Positions 57,501-64,000 of a DNA stretch of 64,000 bases are shown piece after piece. Source of the DNA: Ashinkailepas kermadecensis (lineage: Eukaryota; Arthropoda; Thecostraca; Neolepadidae); contig JAOTOM010002285.1 in NCBI GenBank assembly GCA_034440615.1, positions 1 through 64,000 on the forward strand. Reading direction: 5' to 3'. Position 1 is the first letter of the stretch. Each line of letters begins with the position of its first letter. A program made the translations under genes and the position numbers. A model generated the notes under the pieces. It made no database searches. It saw only the letters and a list, made by a program, of their open reading frames with translations, and had not been told where the DNA came from.

Positions 57501-57810
57501 TGGTAATAGCATGGTGGTCTATTTTCACACGAGCAGCGACACATTGAATATTTGAGGAGAGAGGTACATGGGTGAATGCTACAGAATTGTGCACAGCAAT
57601 GAGCACACCGCCATGGGCCACCGTGCGAGGAGTAATATCCCTACGCAACACTGTGTAGTTTTTTATTTGAAAGTGTGCACCTGGCGACAGCTTAGTCTCT
57701 TGGAGACATACTACTAATGGTACTCGGGTGTGTAAAATGGTTTGGAGGTCGTGGGAGCTGGTTCTCAAACCTCTGCAGTTACATTGTAAAATGCCATGTG
57801 AGGGAGGCAT
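54502..57810 (-). pseudogene. Element H ORF2, frameshifted, RNase H deleted
   Basis: Starts MPPSHGILQCNCRG (Trp of QWN changed to Cys). Four frames with breaks near 57380, 56030 and 55030. Endonuclease LQETKLSP, GGVLIAVHNS, CGDFNAHHSLWG and SDHFPV; RT SGFRKHRSTLDHI, GVPQGSVLSVALF and FVDDFAMW; RNase H YTDGSKS, FTAELYAIL and FTDSLSSLWAMRSF. At 54704 MRSF is joined directly to PRCSDPLTVYHVL, an in-frame loss of about 400 bp that removes the HVG.AGNEAAD block (last catalytic Asp) and the first Cys/His residues retained in C'. Confidence 0.9.
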
Positions 57811-57876
57811 TACAGTTGGAATTTAAAATTGGATGAAATACGTCTTGCTAAAAATAGCTAAGACACCAGATGTCAA

Positions 57877-59733
57877 CTAATGTCGCTCAGTTACCGGTTT
57901 TGCAACCGGAGAAGTTTGACGTCGCGGGCGCGACCTTGAAATTCCAAATTCTGTTGGTGACACGGCCCCGGGCAGGGCGCGCTTCGCAACGCGGCTCGGG
58001 GTCGGGGGAGAGATCGGTGTGTGTCCGGCTCGACGCGGGGGGACTTCCGGAGGTCCCATCACAGGCGAAGGCGGATGAGTCACCATAGGGCGTTGGCTCC
58101 CGGGCTCCGGGTTCGAGCTCACGGACTCTCGTCGGGCTGTACGTCCCTGGGCTCCCAGGTCAGGTGCTCCAGGCTGTACCTGAACCCCAGGTGGTGGTGG
58201 GGCCATTGGTGTAGCCGCCAGGGGTTGTCTGGATGTCTGGGGCCCAGAGCGGGTGGTGGACTGAGATGATGAAGTCGGGTAGGATGTAGTGGTGGTGGTG
58301 GTGGTGGTTGTGATGGAGGTGGGGAGTATGGAGGTAGATGGCAAGGATTTGGGTCCATAGGATGGTGCTGAGGAGGGTGTGGAAGTGGAGTTTGGAGATG
58401 AGAGGGCGGAGGTGGTTTTAGTGGAAGTGTCGGCCGAGGATTTTGGCGACGGCTTACTCCTTCTCCTGTGTTCGACTAGTGTCCACTCTCCACTTCCCCT
58501 ATCTTTAGCCAACACATCAGGCGGTGCATCCGACTCGCCTTCCCTGCTCGGCCCATCGGTTTCCGAAGGCATGACGTCATGTGCTGAGAATATCTGGCCA
58601 TGTTCTTCGTCTCGGCTAGGGGCTGGGGTGAGAACGTCACTACCCACCGAAGGGGACTCAGTGGCCGTTCCATTCGAAGGCGGGGATCCTGTGATCGTGA
58701 GTGGTCCACAGGCCACACCAAACGACTGGAGGAGTGCGATGAGCTGCGTGATGAGGTCTGCGGTTCCACCTCTCTGTAACTGTGGCGGAGCATGTCGTGT
58801 GTTTATACCAAGTTTGGCGGCAGCCGCGTACGAAACCTTTGGATGGGTCATGTTATATTTATCTCTGGCTTCTCGGAAGGTGAGGTTTTGTGTGACTTTG
58901 ATAGATACTATCTCCTTCTCCTTAAGGTACGTAGGACATAAACGGTCGTAAGTCGTGTGTGGCTTCTGATCGCGGCCACAGTTGGTGCACCATGGCCTGT
59001 CGGCAGTGCACTGTTCACTCTCATGGTCGGGTGATGAGCATCTGCCGCAAACTGGGCGATTCCTGCAGTGTTGTCTGGTGTGACCAAACCTTTGGCATCG
59101 ATAGCACCTCATGGGATTTGGAATAAAAAGACGAACTTTCACCTTTGCATACCCCACACGAATATCAGATGGGACATCAGCACGATTAAAAGTCAGAATG
59201 ATGTTATTAGTTGAAATCATGTTGGTGCCCTTCCGCACACGGATGCGTTTGGCATCCGTAACCCCGTATTCCTTCAGACCATCCACAATGTCGTCATCGC
59301 TGACATCCTGAAGGTCGTAACAATTTATGATACCTTTCACATAATTTTTGGTTTGGTGTGGTAGCACCGACATGGGTATAGCCAATTCGCGCCTCCCTTC
59401 ACTGTCTTTGATAGTGTACACGAACTCCGTAGCCGCTAGTGCCTTTTTCGCCTCTTCTCCGCTTCCAAACTCCACCTCAAGTGCACCGTCTCTCAACCTT
59501 TCGCATCTGAAAATGGTACCAAATCGGTCACAGCCATCCCGCCGTTGGAAAGGCGACAAGCTCGTCAGCTGTCGTGATCCCTGTAGGGCTTTAAACACCA
59601 GAATCCGGGGAAGATGGGGGTCTACACCACCGCTGTTCGAGTGATTGTTCGAGGGCCGAACCCCTCCCATGGGTCGGCTTGTCTGGCCCCTACTAGAGGG
59701 ACCAGGAGGGTTTTTTTGGTTAGAGGATGCCAT
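57877..59733 (-). CDS. Element H ORF1, gag-like zinc-knuckle protein
   Basis: 618 residues, uninterrupted, from the ATG at 59733 (MASSNQKNPPGPSSRG). RRM-like region (PRILVFKALQG, LSPFQRRDGCDRFG, GIINCYDLQD, TNNIILTFNRADVP), knuckles CYRCQRFGHTRQHC, CGRCSSPDHESEQC and CTNCGRDQKPHTTYDRLC, TFREARDKYNMTHPK, LITQLIALLQSFG, GSGEWTLVEHRRRSKP, then a Thr/Ser/Pro-rich linker and KRALPGAVSPTEFGISRSRP. The first dozen residues match element C, after which the protein diverges strongly from C/C'. Confidence 0.93.
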   Translation of the reverse strand: MASSNQKNPPGPSSRGQTSRPMGGVRPSNNHSNSGGVDPHLPRILVFKALQGSRQLTSLSPFQRRDGCDRFGTIFRCERLRDGALEVEFGSGEEAKKALAATEFVYTIKDSEGRRELAIPMSVLPHQTKNYVKGIINCYDLQDVSDDDIVDGLKEYGVTDAKRIRVRKGTNMISTNNIILTFNRADVPSDIRVGYAKVKVRLFIPNPMRCYRCQRFGHTRQHCRNRPVCGRCSSPDHESEQCTADRPWCTNCGRDQKPHTTYDRLCPTYLKEKEIVSIKVTQNLTFREARDKYNMTHPKVSYAAAAKLGINTRHAPPQLQRGGTADLITQLIALLQSFGVACGPLTITGSPPSNGTATESPSVGSDVLTPAPSRDEEHGQIFSAHDVMPSETDGPSREGESDAPPDVLAKDRGSGEWTLVEHRRRSKPSPKSSADTSTKTTSALSSPNSTSTPSSAPSYGPKSLPSTSILPTSITTTTTTTTTSYPTSSSQSTTRSGPQTSRQPLAATPMAPPPPGVQVQPGAPDLGAQGRTARRESVSSNPEPGSQRPMVTHPPSPVMGPPEVPPRRAGHTPISPPTPSRVAKRALPGAVSPTEFGISRSRPRRQTSPVAKPVTERH

Positions 59734-60406
59734 GTAGTGTGATTGTGTTCTGCTCCCCGGGCGCCCCACCACACAGGGGCCCTACGGGGGGGACGCCTGG
59801 GCCCCGCGGACGGGAGGACGCCAGGCGCCCGAGGAGCTATACGGGTCAGACGGCGCCTTCGCCCGGCCGGGAGAGAGGGACTCACCATCCCGACCCGGAT
59901 CCAGCGCCTTCCACCCCTTGACCCCAGCCGGCCGGGCCGGCAGACACTGGGAAAAATTCCCAGGTCCCCGGCCCGAGGCGACCGGCCACTTGGCCCGCGT
60001 GAGGCCCCACGGGCCCGCCCGCCCCTCCGGGATATCAGGACCAAAGAGGCGTGTTGGTCCCCCGTCACAACTAGCACCGTGCGACGGGGGACCTCAACCT
60101 CCAGGACTCCGTCAACCCCGGGGGACGGGCCGAGGGGGCGCGGCTACCCCGATAAAACTGAGCTGGAGGGCAGGACCGGGGAAGTTGTCCTGCCTGCTCA
60201 TAGTGGGGATAGTTGGTGTTGTAGGGCCAGGTGAAGGATATTGATGTTGGGATAAGATGGGCGTTGGAATGGGAGCGTACGGATGGAAGGACGAGTGAGG
60301 CACTCCTAGTCTGACCCCTCGCCGGCTCACCGATGGACTGGGAGTCTGGGTCCTAAGGGCACTCAATCCCCCCCACCACGTAAAGGTGGTGCCTCGTCGG
60401 GGGGGA
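59734..60406 (-). promoter_or_regulatory. Element H 5' leader
   Basis: 673 bp, near-identical to those of C, C' and E despite the different ORF1. The 5' hairpin is at 60368-60406 with a CTTTAC loop. Directly bounded by the TSD, so this is the true 5' end of the element. Confidence 0.85.
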
Positions 60407-60555
60407 TAGCCTTTAACCTTGACGGTGTCCATTGGTGTGAGCTTAGTCTCTTGAAGGCATATGGCTACCGGACTGTGTCGTTTTAGAACGGTCATAAGGT
60501 CAAGAATCGAGGTTTTTAGACCCCGACAGTTCCATTGTAAAATTGCCGTAAACAA
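60407..60555 (-). CDS. Element G ORF2, 5' end
   Basis: MFTAILQWNCRGLKTSILD, LQETKLTP and VKGY, then interrupted by element H. The frame continues at 54392 and is in register once H and one TSD are removed. Starts 45 bp after the ORF1 stop. Confidence 0.9.
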
Positions 60556-60600
60556 ATCTAGCTAAAACGTGTTAAAACGATATGGTGACTAACTCAGTAG

Positions 60601-61985
60601 TCACTGTTTTGTGAAGGATCCCGAGGAGGACCTTGGCCTCGCCCTAGGGTTTCCTCCATCAGCCGGAGACACTTGCCATGGTGGAGCTCGCTTCCTGCCC
60701 CTAGGGGGTGACGGGAATGCCAGAGCATCGTCCCCACGTGGTGGGATGGGTGGTGGGACATGACAAGTTTCAGTTGGAGCTGCGGAGCCTCCGGGTGCCA
60801 ATGTGGACATAGATACCTGGGTGGTTGGGGCTCTCGGCCGTACGTTCGGAGACGAGCTACGGCTGGCACGCCCCACCAGTCCTAGGTTCGGGGCTCCTTG
60901 GCGGACACCGGTAGTCTGGATCCGTGCCACTGATGGGGGCGTGACGGGTATAGGTCGCGACGGTGCTCCGTGGAGCGATGGAGGGGGAGGGGGAGGGGGA
61001 GGAGGAGGAGGAGGAGCAGGAATTGATGGTGATGTGGGGCTAGGATGGGTTACTTTGGATGTGGATGTAGAGGGTGTGGTGGATGAGGTGTAAGGGGTCT
61101 TGGCGAGTTTTTTGGACCGCTGTACCAGGGTCCAATTTCCTCCTTCCTGCCGTGTCTCCGTTCCCGAGAGATCCTCTGAAGCCTGTGGGGATGCTAGGGG
61201 TGATGTTTCTTTCGCCTGCTCTGGCCTAGATGGCCGAACTGTGGGTGGCACATCCGGTGTCTCCGCCCTCGCGGAAGGAGTTGTGCAAGTAAAACCAAAG
61301 GAACGCAGCAAGGCGCCGAGCTGTGTAAGCAGCTGGGCAGCGCTGATGGGCTGCTGATGTGCATGGCTCGTCAGGGTACTTCTAGTCTTTTCTGCGTAAG
61401 ATACTTTCGGGTGAATCTCCTCATATGCCTCTCGGGCCTGTCTAAATGTGATATTTCTGGTGCATTTCAGTGATAATATCTCTTTTTCCTTAACGTAGGC
61501 CGGGCATGACTTGTCAGTGGTTCTGTGGGGTACCTGACCCCGTCCACAATTCACACACCATGACTCGTGTGAGTCACACTTGTCAACAGTGTGGCCTTCC
61601 GACCCACACCGGCCACACGCAGGGCGTCCTCGGCAGTACTGGGTCGTGTGACCGTATCGCTGACATCTAAAGCACCTCATCGGGTTGGAAATGAAAACGC
61701 GGACTTTATTCGAATATAGCCTACTGATATTGTGGCTGGTAGATCAGTGCTGCTGAATGTTAGAATAATGTTGTTTGTCGGATGCAGCTCCTTATCCCTT
61801 CTTACCTTCATTCTACGCGCCTCCACAACACCGTACTCAGCCAATCCATCAACAATCTCAGCCTCAGACACATCCCTCAGATCGAAGCAGTTGATGACTC
61901 CTTTGCAACAGTTTTTAGTATTGTGAGGTTCGACTTTAACTGGAATGGTAACGTCTCGTGTTCCTCTCGGTGTGCGGGGAGGAGA
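60601..61985 (-). pseudogene. Element G ORF1 (gag-like), N-terminus missing
   Basis: Begins within the RRM-like region (PRTPRGTRDVTIPVKVEP, NCFDLRDVSEAEIVDGL, TNNIILTFSSTDLP). A one-base loss in an A run near 61708 shifts the frame at KVRVF. Then CFRCQRYGHTTQYC, CGRCGSEGHTVDKC, CVNCGRGQVPHRTTDKSC, FRQAREAYEEIHPK, LTQLGALLRSFG, GGNWTLVQRSKK, a poly-Pro run and KRAPPWQVSPADGGNPRARP. The 5' part is displaced by element J. Confidence 0.88.
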
Positions 61986-64000
61986 TTGGTTGGTTGGTTG
62001 TTGGAGTTTAGGGGCGCATCGACTGCGTCGGTCATGTAGCGCCCATATCATCGTTAATCAGGCAGTGAAATGTAAACAAAAGTCAGCCAGAATTGCATGT
62101 CACGAGGTTAAGTACAATTGTAATATCATACCGTGCTACGATTCTCATGTGGTGAGGTATAAAGACGCGTTACCGAGGGGTATATATCGCAGAAAATTTT
62201 ATTTCTGATAGGAAGCGGAAGAGCCGTCCCGATTGGATGATTGATGACTCGTTCCCTAATACTTCCCTAAGGGAGAGAGAGGTACGCCCAAAATGACGCC
62301 TTCGCTCCTGGTTAAGTAGGCTGCAGGCAATTAGTACGTGGCACACTGAGAGTGCATCATGGCACCTTGGGCAGAGCGGACTGTCATCGTTGGTCAAAAG
62401 GTAGCGGTGAGTCTCATACGTGTGGCCAATTCGCAGGCGACATAGTGTCACCTCGTTCCGTCTGACGTCATGTGATGATGATAGCCATTCACCAAGATAG
62501 GGTTTGATTGTTCTCAACTTGTTGCTTACCGTGTCGTCCCAACTGACCTGCCACCTCTTGAAGAGGAGGCATTTTATTTCCGGATAGAAATCGGTAGCAG
62601 GGAGGGGGAGACATCGTGTGTAGGGAGCAAGAGCAGCACGCTTTGCTGCAGTATCAGCAGCCTCATTGCCACTGATTCCCACGTGGCTCGGAATCCAGCA
62701 GAACACTACCGTTTTTCCTCGGATGGTCAGCGATGTCAGTCTAGATAGAATATCCTGTAAAATAGAGTTCGTTGGATAGAACGCCCCCAGAGCGAGTAGG
62801 CTACTGAGTGAGTCGCTAAATAGTACGTGTCGTGCATAATCAGAGATTTCAATGAAACTCAATGCTTTGTTTATGGCTATCAATTCTGATGTATATACAG
62901 ATGCGTTGGCTGGTAGAGAAAACGATCTGCTCACAGTACCCGACACAAAGGCACTTCCAACGCCAGTGTCGGTTTTCGAGCCGTCCGTGTATGTCGGTGT
63001 ATAGTTTTCGTATGATGAGATCAGTTCTAGCGCCCGTAATTTAAGTTCTTGTGGAAGGACGTCACCTTTCCTCAAGCACGAGAGTGATACGTCGATATTT
63101 GGCGATGCCAATTTCCAGGGAGGACATCTCAATGACGTTTTACGCATAACCCCGCGAAGTCTTATGTTGTGTTCCTCGAATAGCGCTCTGATTCTGACGC
63201 AGAAAGGTAAGGCACTTCCGCGTCGTCCTCTAAACAAAGCCAGAACACGCCGCGAAAACACCGACTGGTAAGTAGGATGGTCAGGGAACTGGCGCAGTTT
63301 ACATGCATAACGCATCCCGAGTAATTCACGGCGTAAGGCAAGGCATGGTTCGTTTGCATCTGCTAAAAGACTGGCAACCGGAGAGGTGCGAAATGCGCCA
63401 GTAGCAATACGTAAAGAGGTGTGGTGGATAGTGTCTAGTGTTCGTTTCGCTGTGCGACAAGCACCATCGTAAACAAAACACGCATAGTCTAATTTCGACC
63501 GGATCGTTGATCTATACAGGAGAAGCAAAGTTCGCCTGTCAGCGCCATACGACGTTCGTGATACCACCTTTAGAACGTTTTGGGTTTTAAAACATTTGTC
63601 GCGGAGCATTTTAAAGTGGTTCCTGTATGTCAAACGACTGTCGAATATAACACCGAGGAACTTGGCCGCCGGCTTTGTTGGGATTGCTGACTTGTACATA
63701 TGTATTTCCATGCTTCCACATCCCTGACGCCTGCAGAAGTGCATGGCAACCGTTTTGCTTTGTGAGAACCGGAAGCCACTCTTGTTTCCCCATCGCTCTA
63801 GGCATAGGACGGCAAGCTGCAGCTGTCTCTGCAGTGCCGGTGCAGATGTACTCGAAGTCCAAATTGCAATATCATCTACAAAGAGCGAGCGACAGATGGA
63901 AGGCCGCAATCCACAGGTAATGTCGTTAATCATTAAAGCAAACAGCGGCACGCTAAGCACACTGCCCTGTGGGACTCCGTTTGCTTGTAAAAACCAGTCA
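61986..64000 (-). mobile_element. I-like LINE element J, 3' half (runs off the window)
   Basis: Tail CAACCAACCAACCAA and hairpin (GGGCGC, TACAT, GAC...GTC, GATGCGCCCC, TAAACTCC) at 61986-62050, 3' UTR to 62169, then ORF2. Inserted in ORF1 of element G. The TSD partner and 5' end are outside the window. Confidence 0.9.
62170..63999 (-). CDS. Element J ORF2, RT palm to C-terminus (partial)
   Basis: Open to the window edge: DWFLQANGVPQGSVLSVPLF, FVDDIAIW, RFSQSKTVAMHFCRR, FLGVIFDSRLTYR, GAFRTSPVASLLADANEP; RNase H YTDGSKTDTG, YTSELIAINKAL, FSDSLSSLLAL and HVGISGNEAADTAA; C-terminal CPRCHDALSVCHVLIAC; ends SAIYTPR. RT and RNase H catalytic residues are all present and there are no internal stops. 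It could belong to a recently active copy if its 5' part is intact. Closest in sequence style to elements A and D. Confidence 0.93.
   Translation of the reverse strand, partial: DWFLQANGVPQGSVLSVPLFALMINDITCGLRPSICRSLFVDDIAIWTSSTSAPALQRQLQLAVLCLERWGNKSGFRFSQSKTVAMHFCRRQGCGSMEIHMYKSAIPTKPAAKFLGVIFDSRLTYRNHFKMLRDKCFKTQNVLKVVSRTSYGADRRTLLLLYRSTIRSKLDYACFVYDGACRTAKRTLDTIHHTSLRIATGAFRTSPVASLLADANEPCLALRRELLGMRYACKLRQFPDHPTYQSVFSRRVLALFRGRRGSALPFCVRIRALFEEHNIRLRGVMRKTSLRCPPWKLASPNIDVSLSCLRKGDVLPQELKLRALELISSYENYTPTYTDGSKTDTGVGSAFVSGTVSRSFSLPANASVYTSELIAINKALSFIEISDYARHVLFSDSLSSLLALGAFYPTNSILQDILSRLTSLTIRGKTVVFCWIPSHVGISGNEAADTAAKRAALAPYTRCLPLPATDFYPEIKCLLFKRWQVSWDDTVSNKLRTIKPYLGEWLSSSHDVRRNEVTLCRLRIGHTYETHRYLLTNDDSPLCPRCHDALSVCHVLIACSLLNQERRRHFGRTSLSLREVLGNESSIIQSGRLFRFLSEIKFSAIYTPR

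Larger units (their letters stand above)
54393..60406 (-). mobile_element. I-like LINE element H, full-length insertion in G
   Basis: 6,014 bp flanked by perfect 16-bp TSDs TAGCCTTTAACCTTGA (54377-54392 and 60407-60422). 5' leader, ORF1 (57877-59733), 66-bp gap, ORF2 (54502-57810) and 3' hairpin. Its ORF2 is closely related to that of C', whereas its ORF1 is clearly divergent from C'; the similarity breaks at the LQWNCRG start of ORF2. ORF2 has frameshifts and an RNase H deletion. Confidence 0.93.
50996..61985 (-). mobile_element. I-like LINE element G, split by H and cut by J
   Basis: G's 3' part is 50996-54392 and its 5' part 60407-61985; H (54393-60406) lies between, with 16-bp TSDs TAGCCTTTAACCTTGA. 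Removing H and one TSD (6,030 bp, a multiple of three) restores the ORF2 frame. On the right, ORF1 is cut off at 61985 by the 3' tail of element J; the remainder would be beyond the window. The 3' tail is ATCAATCAATCAATC. Confidence 0.88.

Noticed and set aside
60368..60406. HDV-like or hammerhead ribozyme at the element 5' end
   Set aside because: The fold is a simple bulged hairpin; the conserved ribozyme core sequences are not present as far as I can see.

Overview
This window is eukaryotic, almost certainly from an invertebrate animal and most plausibly an arthropod, though the species cannot be named from the sequence. I see no host gene I can support. Nearly everything recognisable is transposable-element DNA: CR1-clade LINE debris, I-clade-like LINEs (gag-like ORF1 with three zinc knuckles; ORF2 with APE endonuclease, reverse transcriptase, RNase H and a C-terminal Cys/His motif), a hAT-like DNA transposon with very long inverted repeats, a Harbinger transposase relic and a tRNA-derived SINE.

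Layout. 0-13 kb is an AT-rich graveyard of CR1-type fragments on both strands, with tandemly repeated 3' tails, a TA microsatellite, a SINE (3706-3866), a 59-bp I-like 3'-end insertion (5906-5964) and a Harbinger exon (10714-11145). 13.6-31.3 kb is a nested cluster: broken element A (13.6-17.9 kb); element C split in two (17.9-19.2 and 29.5-31.2 kb) by element D (19224-29470), itself split by the hAT-like element (21648-26036). 31.3-33.9 kb has no recognised gene. 33.9-40.5 kb is element C', a close relative of C without the insertion. 40.9-47.3 kb is element E, the only one with both ORFs open. 47.4-51.0 kb holds a damaged and a good 3' copy of E. 51.0-62.0 kb is element G, interrupted by full-length element H (54393-60406). 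62.0 kb to the end is the 3' half of element J.

All I-like elements lie on the minus strand. Their 3' ends share one hairpin with compensatory base changes, followed by tetranucleotide tails. The SINE tail copies that 3' end, so the SINE is probably mobilised by this LINE family. Four elements (C, C', E, H) share a nearly identical ~0.67-kb 5' leader although their ORF1s differ; H carries an ORF2 very like that of C' behind an ORF1 from another lineage. Modular exchange of leader, ORF1 and ORF2, and the SINE/LINE shared hairpin, are the most interesting signals.

Where target-site duplications (TSDs) are visible they were checked by eye: D 15 bp, H 16 bp, C' 8 bp, hAT-like 8 bp, SINE 13 bp with one mismatch, 59-bp insertion 14 bp. 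Removing D restores the reading frame of C's ORF1; removing the hAT-like element and one TSD restores that of D's ORF2, apart from one TAG codon.
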